This document shows, in pieces, positions 47,311 through 60,249 of a stretch of DNA of 64,000 nt; position 1 is the stretch's first letter; every line of letters begins with the position of its first letter. The translations under genes were made by a program, and so were the position numbers. Source of the stretch: Lepturacanthus savala (taxonomy: Eukaryota > Chordata > Actinopteri > Scombriformes > Trichiuridae); contig CM060464.1 in NCBI GenBank assembly GCA_030544235.1, positions 337,501-401,500 on the forward strand, read 5' to 3'. The notes under the pieces were generated by a model, which did not search any database, was not told the DNA's origin, and saw nothing but the letters and a program-made list of their open reading frames with translations.

Positions 47311-48800
47311 TTAAGTCCAATAACCTTTGTGTTTGTAGAGATATTCAGGATTTATTGTCGTTTATAGCAGGAAAACTGAAGAATAGGACCTGGAACCTAA
47401 GTGGTTAAATCAGAGAACAGGTCTGAGGAAGGGATGCATTCATTTATGAATTGGTTAAACTGAGAGAACAGAGAGAGGTCAGCAGAAACGGGAACATATC
47501 ACCACTTTCTGTCTCTGCCGTCTGACTTGAACCACATTTTAAATATCGCCATGGTGATTTCTGGAGATGGGCTCGAGAGCTAAAAATGCACATAATTGCT
47601 CTATCTCAGCTCGAGTGAATCCTCGGAGGGCTTAAAGTGCAGGGAACAAACAATGACGCTCTTTAACTGCAACAAGGACAGAAAAGGGCATTCTAAGGAG
47701 CAACTCCACTCCTTTAGAAGAGATTCTGTCCTGATCCATCGACGCTGTTTTCTCTGCATCTGTATAAGCTACAGACCTGATGATGAAGGGATTTGTCTAA
47801 ACTGGTCCCACATACAGACAGATTCAGTGTTTGTCAGTCTGATCATTAGACAGAAATGATCTGTTGTCCAGGATGGTCATGTGATCATTTAAAGGCGCTG
47901 ATGTCTCACTGGAAAATATCATTGGATTTAGATAAATATGATTCAGGGCAATGAAACCACACACCTCCGTGGTGTTTGGATGCAGGTAAGCATCAAGGTG
48001 ACAGTGACAGCTGTGATGCTGTGGTTGCATTGGGTTTGGACCAGGCCAGAACAGCCAATGGGTGGCCAGGATTCGATGTGAAGTAACCATGGCAACCACC
48101 TGTTACCCAACACCTTGGTTTAAGTGCCAAATATCTCTTTTTAGTGGCAAATGTCCATTTCAGTGTCAAAGGAAAGTAGATTTAACACTGAAAAGGGACA
48201 TTTGACAGAAAAATGGATATTGGGTCCTGAAATGGACGACTGGTAGTAAAAAGGTACATTTGTCTTTTCAGTTCCAATCACATCTAAACCACCTCCACAC
48301 TGTTTGGATGCTGGTAAAAGATCCAATCATATTCAGTGAATCTAACTTTTGTGCTTATTCCTGCAAGTAAAGTAATAAAGATGCTGACACAGACCAACAG
48401 ACAGATAACGGTGCTGACTGTGGAGGGGACTCGGTTGGGAGGCGAACTAACGTTAACCCTTCGCTGACTGAAATGCAGGTAATTAATCACGTAGTTATCA
48501 GACGCATTGGATCAAATTCTGATGGTGAAAGTCTTTCTGTGGCTGAGAAACTGTGGTGAACAAATGTTTTCATGTGTCCAAAATAAACTGGAAGAATCAC
48601 CAGTTACAGGAGATAACTTTAACTCCTCGAGTTCACGTTTTGTGACTTTGAGATTCTCTTTTTCACCTTCACGTCTCAATTTCAGGAGCTCCACGTGTCT
48701 CACTGCTGTTTGAGGTCTTCTGGCCAACATGGTCCAGTTACACCACAAACACCAGGACTGCACCAAAAAGAAGCAGAAAGGTGAATTTGTCTACCACTAA
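47311..48800. other. Single-copy and low-repeat DNA, no supported gene
   Basis: 47,470-47,860 is GC-balanced and could be a conserved element. 47,860-48,330 has ORFs on the minus strand (HPNTTEVCGFIALNHI) without start or splice support, perhaps from an old repeat. CACTTTTTAGTGGCAAATGT-like degenerate repeats occur near 48,120-48,260. Confidence 0.35.
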
Positions 48801-49000
48801 TGTAAAAGGAGCCTGTTTGTAGACTTAACAAATAATAACAGTAACTGTACTGTTACTGTACCAGTTACATTGGGTTTAACTACAGATAATTTATTACTTT
48901 ATACAAATACTTTATTTAGTGTTGTAGCTGAAGTTTTCTCATGAAATATGAATAAAACTCAGTGCTGAACCTGCATCGACGGGTTAATAAGGATTAATGA
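48800..49000 (+). repeat. Interspersed repeat family R1, partial copy
   Basis: TTACATTGGGTTTAACTACA and ACTTTATTTAGTGTTGTAGC, then AATATGAATAAAACTCAGTG, a diverged end of R1. Confidence 0.5.
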
Positions 49001-49029
49001 GGCTAATAAACTCATTACCTCATTATGTA

Positions 49030-49640
49030 AACACAGTAAATTAAATGACACGGAAGCTGAACTCAGCGATAATCTACTTCTTGGATCCATACATAAACCC
49101 GATAATAAATAGTGCAAACATATCAGCGGATCCATTTACACGCGCCGTGTTTCTGCAGCTGCTGCTTGAGAAGCAAACAACAACCTTTGGACTGGTCACC
49201 ATGGCCACTGGACCGGCCTCAGCCTGCTGCTTGTCAAGGTGTTTTAATGGGGCCTGTTGATGGATGAGTCTATTACTGTACCACAGCATGCTGTGTCACC
49301 TCCAGCTGCACATGGCGGCGGCGGCACGCTCCCCTCCTCGTGCGAGGATGTTGGCGTATTGTTTGTGCTGGAGGAAACAAATATATAAGCAAACAAACAA
49401 AAATACTAATATCTCCTGCAGAAATACTTCCTGATGATAAGAGAAGCGGCTGATTGCGGGGGAGGGGAGCGGCGCTACTTCCTCTGTGCTGAGGATCCGG
49501 ACCAAAAAAAAAAGGGGGTCAGGCAGCTGTTCTCTCATTTGACTGAATCGCTGAAGCAGAGCGGCGGCGAGGTGCAGAAAAAAGAAGAGCAAGAATCGAC
49601 TGAGGTAAAAAAAAAAAAACGACAAGAAACACAAAGTATG
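49030..49640. other. Single-copy island, candidate conserved element
   Basis: GC-balanced, including GGCGGCGGCGGCACGC near 49,314 and short A-runs. Short ORFs on both strands lack any family signal. Confidence 0.25.
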
Positions 49641-50365
49641 GCCCAGATCAAGGTTCCCCCTGCACGAACCACATTAGTCAAGAGAAGAAGAAACTCTGCA
49701 CTGAAGATGCAGCTCTGGAAGGAAAATAAACAGCAGAACAAGTCAGTGCACTTAGGATTTCAGATCAAATTATTGATTTATATTCTGAGTTTTAACAACA
49801 CAAAGGTCATAATTTCAACAAGAGACTTTAATAATTTAGTGAAAACACTTTGTTTTATTTTGTTGAACTAGAGGAACCTGACAAATAAAACTTGAGGCAA
49901 AAAAAGGATTATAGAAAAAATGTCCTTGAGGCGTTTAATGTTAATTTGTTGTCATAAAATGATTATACAGGATTTGAAAGGTGCAAATCTGGTAAAGACG
50001 TGAAGAACATGACAGCTGGCATTATGAATAAAGGTTATTCACCAAATATTGATTTCTGAACTATTCTTAAGTGTAAAAGTTTGTTTTATGTTGTTTTAAA
50101 ATGAATTTGATCTTGTTTCTTTGCATTGTTTAGGTCTTAAAACATTGCATTTTTTATTTTAAACCATTGATCAATTTCTACAAATAAATGTTCTAAACAA
50201 TAATATTTTTATTTGGAATTTGGGGGAAATGTCGTCAGTAATCACTCAAACAAAACTGCTCCTTTTGCCCAAACATATACTATAAGTAGTAAAATCTGAA
50301 AAACTGATCATTCTGCAGTGGTGTCTTATTTTGTCCAGAGCTGTAGACGAGCAGCAGGGAGGTGG
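49641..50365. other. AT-rich DNA, nothing recognised
   Basis: No exon, array or element identified. Confidence 0.5.
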
Positions 50366-50366
50366 A

Positions 50367-50462
50367 TGAAATCCATATAATCCAAAATAAAAAAACAATC
50401 CATATAATCCAAAATAAAAAAACAATCCATATAATCCAAAATAAAAAAACAATCCATATAAA
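50367..50462. repeat. 27-bp minisatellite, about 3.5 copies
   Basis: Unit AATCCATATAATCCAAAATA plus AAAAAAC, near-identical copies. Confidence 0.95.
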
Positions 50463-50811
50463 AATAGAAAAAACATGAAAGTTACAACTTTCTTGTTCTG
50501 TTTTTGAGACAAAGGCCAAAACCTGCAGCCACATGGTTCCTGCTGTAATAAATCCCAGGTGTTCATGTCTGCGAGGTGTTAAAACTCTAAAGGGTCCGGC
50601 CCTTTTCTTTCGGGGGATGCTGAGCCTCGTAGGGTCTGGGGGGGGGGGACCTATGACCTATGACCTGCACCGTCATACAAGATCACATGTTGCATTTACT
50701 CCATTACTTGAAATTCTAAGCACGAGGCTCATTTGTTCTTGTTAAAAAGAAAAAAAAGGCCTTTGAACAGAAGTTTGATACACACGAGGTGCTGCCTTTG
50801 ACATATAGTTC

Positions 50812-50816
<5 letters not shown>

Positions 50817-50858
<42 letters not shown>
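50817..50858. repeat. (GT)n microsatellite
   Basis: About 42 bp of GT. Confidence 0.95.
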
Positions 50859-50859
<1 letters not shown>

Positions 50860-50861
<2 letters not shown>

Positions 50862-51980
50862 CGTTGAAGGGCTCTACCACCAGGGGACGTTTAATTGAAT
50901 ATATTCCACTCCCTAAATCGTTAAGAATGAAATGAGGGAGTAAATGATATAAAAAATCATCATAAAATCATAAAAATCATAAAAATGTTTTTTAGTTGTT
51001 AACAAACGAGAACATTCAGGTGAATTTACAAAGAAATAAAATAAATACAGTTAGTTCAGAAGGAGGAAATTTACAAAACCAAAAAAGATTTAATTAATAT
51101 ATATATATATATATAATTCTGCTCCTTAAATCATTGACAACAAAATGGGCCATGACTGAAGGGAGTAAATAATATCATAACAGAATCATTAAAAATGTAA
51201 AAAATCTCGGACTGTGGCAGTTAGTGACAGAGGTTCAGGTCTAAGGAAATAAAAGAAGACATTTAATTGAATATATTCATTATGAATGAAATGGAACATG
51301 ACTGGAGGGAGTAAATAATATCATGGCTTCCTGATTAGATCTGCAGTGAACCAGGATATGAGCAGTGAATGACCTCCCAGCTGCTGAGGCCTTACAATAA
51401 TACACCTTTAATTTCTACCTTTAGGCTCATTGTGCAGCACAAACATTTACATTAAGATGAGAAGATCATTCCGTTCTTTTGTAATTATGCCTTTATGTTG
51501 TTTGTGTGTTTGTGATGTTTTTCCTACACTAACAGGAATTAAACAGGAATAAATTAAAGGGATCTCTGCAGGGCAGCGATGGAAGGAGACGCTTACATTA
51601 ACAGTTGGTTTCCAGCTGATTGAGACGAGGAAGTGGGAACGTCGGGGTTATGGCTGGTGCAGAGCAGCGGGTCTCAACGTGGGGTCCTGGGACCCACAGG
51701 GGTCCTTCAGGAAGAGGTCCCTAGAAAAAAGGTGATCATTTATTTTATTAGAATTCTACAAAGAATGTAGAACTATAAATAAATAAATAATGTATTTAAT
51801 TTAGTAGAATTTATTCCCTATTATTTGTGTATTATTCCCTTTTATTATCCATTTTACACATTGAAGTAAAAATGAACGGGGGCTGAATACATGAATAACT
51901 AAATATATTTGAAAATAAATGAATATATAAAATGGAAAGTCAAATAAATGGAAAAAAATAATATAATATATATTGATGTA
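50860..51980. other. AT-rich DNA with degenerate internal repetition
   Basis: ATTGAATATATTC, AATGAAATG and GGGAGTAAATAATATCAT recur at about 50,890-50,950, 51,090-51,190 and 51,250-51,325, suggesting three diverged tandem copies of a ~190-bp unit. No gene seen. Confidence 0.5.
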
Positions 51981-51981
51981 T

Positions 51982-51983
<2 letters not shown>

Positions 51984-52070
<87 letters not shown>
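51984..52070. repeat. (TA)n microsatellite
   Basis: About 87 bp of TA. Confidence 0.95.
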
Positions 52071-52074
<4 letters not shown>

Positions 52075-52075
<1 letters not shown>

Positions 52076-53000
52076 CAATATTTTATTGAGTCATTATTAT
52101 TATTATTTATTAGGGTTTAATTTGTATAGAGGTCTGACATAATTTAAAATAAACAAATAAATATATTTAATTTAATAATATTAATGTCCTTATATGTTTG
52201 TGTTATTTTCCCTTTGCAAATGAATTTATAATATTTAAATTTTATTTTCCATTTTATATATTGAGGTGAAAATGAATGGGATGAACAAACAAATAACTTA
52301 ATATATTCAATTAATAAATAAAATAAAAAACAATAAAAGGGAAAGTAATAGACAAATATGTTAATTTTATGAATTAATTAAATAGTAAATTAAATTACTC
52401 GTATATTTATTTATGTGCTTATTCAGTTTAATTTATTTATTCTTAATTATGGCAGTTTTAGTCCTGCATGATTTTGGCTTCAGGGTTTCTGGACTTTCTG
52501 TGAACACATCTTCAGATGGTGTTAATGGTTTTATATCATTTAAACTTTGAGCTGCTGTGTTTACTGGGTGTTTGTTGCAGGAACGTGAGACTCTGAGCCG
52601 ACTAAACCCGGCTGAACCCACCGAGCACCTGTTTCTGCAGCACCTCAGAATAACAGCCTCCGTTTACCTCCCCTCCCCCGACGCCGCACATCTTGACCTC
52701 CGGAGGGGATTCGGGCTCCTCTTATCACAATTCCAGGGATCCTCAGTCCTGGATTATTCCTGACGCGGTGACAGCAGGCCGGCGACGGCCGTCACAGATG
52801 GGGCGTCCGGGCCGTGATGTCTTCCATATGTCACGTCGCTGCTGTGAGCCTGTATGTCGCTGGTTTTTGTTGTTTTTCTTCCCGTCTCTCGTCTCTTTCT
52901 CTGTTTTGGTCTCCGGCCGCAGAGGTTCAGACGTGACGGTTTCACGATCAGTGACGTGAAGGACAAGGGCACAGAGTCTGTCTTCACCACTGAAGAGAGT
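52075..53000. other. AT-rich DNA then GC-rich single-copy block
   Basis: To 52,430 AT-rich. 52,550-52,960 is GC-rich, with overlapping ORFs on both strands and none recognisable. Possible regulatory island. Confidence 0.35.
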
Positions 53001-53004
53001 ATTC

Positions 53005-53525
53005 TGGTACATGTTGTGGCTCCTAAAGGGTATTTTAGCACACTTTTTAGCTCCCAAGAGGGGAATTTAGCACGTTTTGGCTTCTAGGGGGCACTTTAGC
53101 ACATGTTCTGGTTTCTAGAGGGCACTTTAGTACATGTTCTGGTTTCTAGAGGGCACTTTAGCACACAGTTTGGCTTCCAAGACTGCCCTTATGCATGTGT
53201 TTTGGCTCCTAGAGGACACCTTAGCATGTATTTTGACTTCCAAAAGGCACTTAAGTACACGTGTTGGCTCTTAAAGGACATTTGACATGTTTTTGCTCCC
53301 AAAACGTCACTTATGCATGTGTTCTGGTTTCCAAAGGGCACTTTAGTACACGTTTTGGTTCCTAGAGGGGTTTTAGCTCTTAAGAGGATAGATGATGTTT
53401 ATACTATGTACTACTACATATGATTTTTTGTCTTCTAAAGGTCACTTTGCACATGTTCTGACTGACATGAGGGCACTTTAACACCCATCTTAGCTTCCAA
53501 AGGGGAACTTTAACATTCATGTTTC
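53005..53525 (-). repeat. 31-bp-family array, minus orientation
   Basis: About 16 diverged units, e.g. TTTCTAGAGGGCACTTTAGT plus ACATGTTCTGG. The ORF over the array is an artefact. Confidence 0.9.
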
Positions 53526-55380
53526 AAACATTTCACAAAGCGCGACCCACTGTGCACGTGCTGGTTTTACTTGAAGTGGTCGCTCCAGTCTCAGTTTGTT
53601 GCATGGTTAAAACAAATTCATTTTTTACTGACAAGGAGAAAATGTGAGTTTCGTGGCGCCCTCGGTGAGATTTCCCACCATAACTCCTTCCTCCATTAAA
53701 CGCCAGGGACTCTGGACGTGTTTAAGACGCCCAGTGGACGCCGTGACACGGCTCTTGTTGTTGTATGGTAAATATGAGCCAATCGGAAGCTGAGACGCTT
53801 CACTTTGACACGGCAGCACCGGGAGGTTTTCTCCCCCAGTCTTGACTGACACATGAGAACGCTAATATTCCCCGTCTGATTATAATCCCTGTAGTGGACC
53901 TCATTAGCCAGGCATCCGCATTGAACCCTGGCTGAGCAGAGTCCAGGAGCTCAACTGTCAGTCAACACCTTTTTTTCTTCAAACAAAGGGCCTCAGGGAG
54001 AAATAATCCAGTTCTCTCTCTGGAGTTTATTAGCAGCCTGTTCAGGGATTTGTGCAGATTTGTGCATGCAGGCATGCACGCTCTTAAAGACACGTCACCT
54101 CACGGCAACTAAAATGTTTTGTGACAAAATCAAACGGAAAAGCTTAACATGCGCACGAGGAATATGCAGGAAAACAATACAGAGCCCTGCAGCTGGAAGT
54201 CCAGCTTCACTCCAGAATGAGGTCATTACTTTCATATTTTCACTTTCTTTATGGTCGCACCTCAAACGTGGTCCACATCTTTACTGTAATGACGCAAAAA
54301 CAAAACTCTGCAGGTTTTTTCTCCCCATCTCCCATCAGGTGTCACGTTAACTCATTGTATATAAAGCGCTAACGTTAATGCTAACGCTTCTAACATTCAG
54401 GTTCACGTCCTTGAAGAATGCAATAAAGCCTCCACTTTCCATATTAAAAGAATTATCCGGATTCCACGAGGTTCAGGTTCTGAACAAAGGTTGGATTGAG
54501 GTTCTCAGCTGAACTTAGCTGCTCTATTCATCCCGTCGTTGATTCATCACCTCAACATCAACTTTTTTTTAAAGCAACCTGATTTCAGAGGCCTTCTCTC
54601 CACAGAACTGGTGAAATAACAAGCTATAAAGTGACAGTGGCTGCACAACAACAGCTGCCAAGGTGATTTACGGCGTTTCTCACTTTTTTTCCGGAGGGTG
54701 ACAGCAGAGACAGAGAAGGAAGAGTGATTCGGCCTTTGTGGAGGTTCTCTCATAAAAAAAAGGTTGAGTGATGAGACCCCGCCGCTCTCATAACATTCCT
54801 TTGTTGTTTGGGTAACAAACCCAAACAGAAAGCGATACGGCGTTTACGGCGTTGTGTCGTGTCACCGAACACCGACGCCGCCAAACGCCGCCTCGATAAA
54901 AGAACCATGAAGACGACTTTTGGTGGGAAACTGACAGACTTAAGGCCAAACCACAGGGAATAAACAAACAGTTGTTCTAGCGATAATTCAATAATCTTCC
55001 TTTTTATGCGTCTTTTGTAACTTTATAGTTCTGCAGAATGGAGAACGTGGACGTTCCTTTGAGATGGTGCCACAACATGAACAAATCTAACAGATGTTCA
55101 GTCTGACTGTTATATACACACTAACACTGGGGTCACTAGAAATGACTTTACTTTTGAAAGAAAAGCATTGTTTTTTCCAATGAAGATAACTTTAAACTTT
55201 AAGTGCAGCGATTCTTCATTTCTTTTGACTCTAGCTGATTTTCAGTGATAATTCTCACTCATTCATGTTTTTTCTGATGTTTGCAAAGTATTTTTCTGGC
55301 TGCGTAGAAGGATTTTATCCAGGGGCATATTCAGGGGTATTTGACCCCAGATTTTAAACTTTGGCAGTGCATAATACGCT
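53526..55380. other. Single-copy DNA, no supported gene
   Basis: GC-balanced islands at about 53,640-53,860 and 53,930-54,330 look like candidate conserved elements. 54,780-54,910 is CpG-rich. No ORF with family support. Confidence 0.35.
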
Positions 55381-55383
55381 GTT

Positions 55384-55387
<4 letters not shown>

Positions 55388-55429
<42 letters not shown>

Positions 55430-55454
55430 ATAAACTATATAAACTATATAAACT
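55388..55454. repeat. (AT)n followed by 9-bp ATAAACTAT repeat
   Basis: About 36 bp of AT then about three copies of ATAAACTAT. Confidence 0.9.
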
Positions 55455-55849
55455 GTGCCTGGGAGCCAGATGGCAGTGACTAACACCATCAGCAGCCTGA
55501 ACACAGGACTCTGCTGCTGCTTTCTGTCTGGTAGCATCAAATCCTCCTTCATCCTCCAGATTAGCAGATATACATGAGTGAAACTGACTGGACATCTGAG
55601 CTCATCACACAAACATACGCTGACGTTTTTTTTAATGAGCCGTTTGCTTGTCGTTGTTTAAGCTTCGCTGCAGTTTAGGAAGGAAGGAACTGTAAAAACC
55701 AGAAGAAGACGACAGGACGCTGCGTTTTCTATCTGGATTTAACAATTAGACAATTAAGGAGCTAAGACGGATCAATCAGCCGTTGGATTAACACCAAGTG
55801 GAAATGCTGAAATACTTTAGATTAGAAGAAGATTACACCAGAACTAATG

Positions 55850-56110
55850 CTACGCTGCAAAAACTGAAACCTTAACTAGTGAAAATATCTTCTACAATTC
55901 CTCCAATATTCAATTATCTAATTCCAGATGATTTCATTTGTTTCTGATTTGGGAAAACAATACTAACATTTACCTGAAAAAAGATTAAACTAAAACCAAG
56001 AAAAAACCTGAAATAAACTAAATGATGAGTCAGTGCAGATGATTCTACTCAATGTTGGACTAATTCTAGCAAAAACAAGATATTTAGCCTTTTTATTGAC
56101 ATTTGAAAAT
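55850..56110 (+). repeat. Interspersed repeat family R2, diverged copy
   Basis: CTGCAAAAACTGAAACC, CTCCAATATTCAATTATCTA, ATTCCAGATGATTTCATTTG and GTTGGACTAATTCTAGCAAA follow the R2 order. Confidence 0.45.
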
Positions 56111-56377
56111 ATAAATCACTGAGAGTAAATTCAGAACGTTATCAATAATGATATATTTAGGATAAAGTTCTAATCAGACCAGACGCTGGTGTTGAATTCA
56201 CAACCAGAAGAGTTTTAACTGCAGCAGCTCAGACTTTAACCAGTCTGAGTTTCATCAGAGCGGATTGGGGGTAAATTTAGGGTAAATGTCCTAAATGTGC
56301 AGCTGGTTCCTGGTCAAAGCCTCGTCAGCAGCAGCTCGTTATATCAACCAGCTCTAATCTGAGACATGAAGACAAAC

Positions 56378-56427
56378 CTCGTATGTAGTCAGCAGGTGTT
56401 GTTGGGCCGTCAGACTCTGATTCCTGC
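56378..56427 (-). CDS. Possible small coding exon, gene unknown
   Basis: On the minus strand a 50-bp segment follows a good acceptor (ACTAATC branch-like site, then TTATTGTCTTTTCTTCAG) and precedes GAG|GTTTGT. Two frames are open: one reads ESDGPTTPADYIR, the other NQSLTAQQHLLTTYE. The donor is weak, no partner exon is identified, and I cannot name the gene, so this may be chance. Confidence 0.22.
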
Positions 56428-56570
56428 CTGAAGAAAAGACAATAAGACAGAGATTAGTCCTGGAGAGATGTTCATTAACATGATGATGATTTATGAGAAG
56501 GCAGGTTGATTATTGAGAGGAAAATATAATGAGGAAGTAGCTGAAATCACAGGAATGTTCCTGTTGTGTG

Positions 56571-56576
<6 letters not shown>

Positions 56577-56636
<60 letters not shown>

Positions 56637-56644
56637 CACACACA
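56577..56644. repeat. (AT)n/(AC)n compound microsatellite
   Basis: About 42 bp of AT followed by ACACACACACACTCACACACA. Confidence 0.93.
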
Positions 56645-57003
56645 TGCTATTTGGTCTGAATTGTAATGAAATAAGCAATAATAAGTAATAATAAAAGAGA
56701 AGAAACACCTTTTGTATTAATTTAATATATATTACCCCAAAGATGTTACTGAGCCTAAAATAATAATAATACATTTTCTGCAAATAAATGACTTTAATTA
56801 TTTATTTAGATTTTAACATATTTTATATGAACACACAGTATTATACACACATGGATAACGATGATCATAAAAAATAAAATAGAGAAAATATTAAATTATT
56901 TAAGGAAAAAAATAAAATGTATGAAAAATAAATAATACAAAAATTAAGAAAAATCACAGGCCCATTGAACTTAACAGGGAATTTCTCAACATAGAGTATA
57001 AAT

Positions 57004-57130
<127 letters not shown>

Positions 57131-57299
57131 TGCATTCTCTCTCTTCTGGAACAGGAATCCTCGTCTTCTGTTTATTCTTTTATCTCCATTAAAGGTTTTT
57201 TTTAAGGACTTTTCCTTATTTGATTCAAGGGTCTAAGAACAGCATCAACCAGTTATAGCAGTTATATTTTTATATTTGTTATATTTTCCCTCAACGTGT

Positions 57300-58075
57300 T
57301 AGTTTGAGTTGTAGGAGGAAACTGATTCAACTCGTATTTGACAACTGTGAATAAACTTTTCAGAAATATTAGTGTTTAGTTCTTTGGCTGGTGGAGGAGG
57401 ATTCATTTGGCTGCAGCTGTCGCTCCTTCATGGCCCAATTGTTGAAAAAAGAATGTTGAAGTGTTTTCTAGGGACCTAAAACATGTGCTAAAGTACAATC
57501 TAGGAACCAAAATGTTTACTAAAGTGCCCTCTAGGAGCTAAAACCAGTGCTAAAGTGCCCTCTAGGAGCTAAAGCCGGTGCTAAAGTGCCCTCTAGGAGC
57601 TAAAGCCGGTGCTAAAGTGCCCTCTAGGAGCTAAAGCCGGTGCTAAAATGCCCTCTAGGAGCTAAAGCACATGCTAAAGTGCCCTCTAGGAGCTAAAACC
57701 AGTGCTAAAGTGCCCTCTAGGAGCTAAAACCAGTGCTAAAGTGCCCTCTAGGAGCTAAAACCAGTGCTAAAGTGCCCTCTAGGAGCTAAAGCCGGTGCTA
57801 AAATGCCCTCTAGGAGCTAAAACCAGTGCTAAAGTGCCCTCTAGGAGCTAAAGCCGGTGCTAAAATGCCCTCTATGAGCTAAAGCCGGTGCTAAAATGCC
57901 CTCCTGGGAGACAAAAGTGTCTTGAGTAACTCTTGGAAAATCTCTCATTTCTCACAGTAGTTGTGTGCTCATGTAATTTTGCTGCAAATCAAATCAGTTT
58001 TATTCGTATCGTCCAAAACCATAAATCTCAGATTCACCTCAGAGTTTTACTGTGTTCAGACTCTTAGATGAAGAT
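57300..58075 (+). mobile_element. Candidate dispersed element carrying the 31-bp array
   Basis: Left flank: AGGAAACTGATTCAACTCGT, GGCTGGTGGAGGAGGATTCA and CTTCATGGCCCAATTGTTGA. The core is about 15 units of AAAGTGCCCTCTAGGAGCTA plus AAGCCGGTGCT at 57,455-57,905. The right flank is AGTAACTCTTGGAAAATCTC (57,925), then a TTTTATTCGTATCGTCCAAA segment like the end of a common fish retroelement. The left flank recurs reversed at 60,250-60,450, 29,267 and 36,764; the right flank recurs at 62,512. This suggests the minisatellite is an internal part of an interspersed element. Confidence 0.5.
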
Positions 58076-58373
58076 ATTTCAGAGTCTGTTCATCCCTGTT
58101 GATAATGTAAACTTTAAAACTCTTGGATCTGCCATAAACAACCGTTCAAGTTTAGTCGTGACCAGGAAAAAAAGATCATCAAAGCTTGTTGCTCCAGATT
58201 TAACTGGTGTATATTTAGCAGCGTCGCCACATGTCGTGGTTTAGAATTTAAGAAGAATCCAAAGTCTTTAAAATTCTTCTGTTGTCGGATTTTAGCCAAA
58301 AGTGACTGAGTAACTTCATTTAATAAACAATGAAATATTATTTTATGATGTAAAACCTTGACCCACTACTGTT

Positions 58374-59878
58374 CCCCAGAGGATAGACTGTTATAACAGA
58401 TATTATATCCCCAGAGGATAGACTGTTATAACAGGGATTATATCCCCAGAGGATAGACTGTTATAACAAGGATTATATCCTCAGAGGATAGACTGTTATA
58501 ACAGGGATTATATCCCCAGAGGATAGACTGTTATAACAAGGATTATATCCTCAGAGGATAGACTGTTATAACAAGGATTATATCCCCAGAGGATAGACTG
58601 TTATAACAAGGAATATATCCCCAGAGGATAGACTGTTATAACAAGGATTATATCCCCAGAGGATAGACTGTTATAACAGGGATCAGATCCTCAGAGGATA
58701 GACTGTTATAACAAGGATTATATCCTCAGAGGATAGACTGTTATAACAGATATTATATCCTCAGAGGATAGACTGTTATAACAGATATTATATCCCCAGA
58801 GGATAGACTGTTATAACAGATATTATATCCCCAGAGGATAGACTGTTATAACAAGGATTATATCCCCAGAGGATAGACTGTTATAACAAGGATTATATCC
58901 CCAGAAGATAGACTGTTATAACAAGGATTATATCCTCAGAGGATAGACTGTTATAACAAGGATTATATCCCCAGAGGATAGACTGTTATAACAGATATTA
59001 TATCCTCAGAGGATAGACTGTTATAACAGATATTATATCCTCAGAGGATAGACTGTTATAACAGATATTATATCCCCAGAGGATAGACTGTTATAACAGA
59101 TATTATATCCTCAGAGGATAGACTGTTATAACAAGGATTATATCCCCAGAGGATAGACTGTTATAACAAGGATTATATCCCCAGAAGATAGACTGTTATA
59201 ACAAGGATTATATCCTCAGAGGATAGACTGTTATAACAGGGATTATATCCCCAGAGGATAGACTGTTATAACAAGGATTATATCCTCAGAGGATAGACTG
59301 TTATAACAGATATTATATCCCCAGAGGATAGACTGTTATAACAAGGATTATATCCCCAGAGGATAGACTGTTATAACAGATATTATATCCTCAGAGGATA
59401 GACTGTTATAACAGATATTATATCCCCAGAGGATAGACTGTTATAACAAGGATTATATCCCCAGAGGATAGACTGTTATAACAAGGATTATATCCCCAGA
59501 AGATAGACTGTTATAACAAGGATTATAGCCTCAGAGGATAGACTGTTATAACAAGGATTATATCCCCAGAGGATAGACTGTTATAACAAGGATTATATCC
59601 TCAGAGGATAGACTGTTATAACAGGGATCAGATCCTCAGAGGATAGACTGTTATAACAAGGATTATATCCTCAGAGGATAGACTGTTATAACAGATATTA
59701 TATCCCCAGAGGATAGACTGTTATAACAGGGATTATATCCTCAGAGGATAGACTGTTATAACAGATATTATATCCCCAGAGGATAGACTGTTATAACAGG
59801 GATTATATCCCCAGAGGATAGACTGTTATAACAGGGATTATATCTCCAGAGGATAGATACTGTTATAGCAGGGATTAT
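58374..59878. repeat. 35-bp minisatellite, about 43 copies
   Basis: Unit GGATAGACTGTTATAACAAG plus GATTATATCCCCAGA. Variants at two sites (ACAAGGA/ACAGATA/ACAGGGA and CCCC/CCTC) appear in recurring order. The rare CCAGAAGATAG form is near 58,911, 59,181 and 59,497, so blocks of 8-9 units were duplicated. Each unit contains the palindrome CTGTTATAACAG or a near form. Confidence 0.97.
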
Positions 59879-59889
59879 ATATTATATTA

Positions 59890-60245
59890 TAATATTACCT
59901 ATTATATATGAGGCCATACTGCTGAATGTCCAGAAGTTAAATCCAAAGCAAGAACAATCTTTGGTGATTTTTTTCTGGCTCGCGCCCAGACTCCAGTGAT
60001 TGGTTATGACAGATCCAGTAGTTTTAAACATCAGCAGAATTCCTGCCTTCAAGTGAGTTTTGTCAATGGAGAGTGAACAGAATCTCTGGTTGGACCAGGC
60101 TACGACTGTAAATCCCCTGAGGTGAGTTCTGTGAGTTGTGATGTTGGATTCTACAAATAAAACCGACTTAATGACTTACTGCACTGACCACACGACTACT
60201 GTGAGAGCAGTGGCGGTTCAAAGTTTAACCACAAAAGGACATTTC
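59890..60245. other. Single-copy DNA, nothing recognised
   Basis: Begins with an AT-rich ATTATATTATAATATTA stretch that looks like a decayed array edge. No supported exon. Confidence 0.4.
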
Positions 60246-60249
60246 ATTG

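Noticed and set aside
47824..48099. 91-codon minus-strand ORF (HPNTTEVCGFIALNHI)
   Set aside because: Looks like a conceptual translation of an old repeat; no splice signals and no assignable function.
49296..49634. 112-codon minus-strand ORF with a hydrophobic Phe/Leu-rich start
   Set aside because: The Phe run is from A-rich runs on the plus strand, with no recognisable domain or splice evidence.
50877..50890. CTCF-like CCACCAGGGGACGT
   Set aside because: Mismatch at a key core G position; weaker than the site at 26,438.
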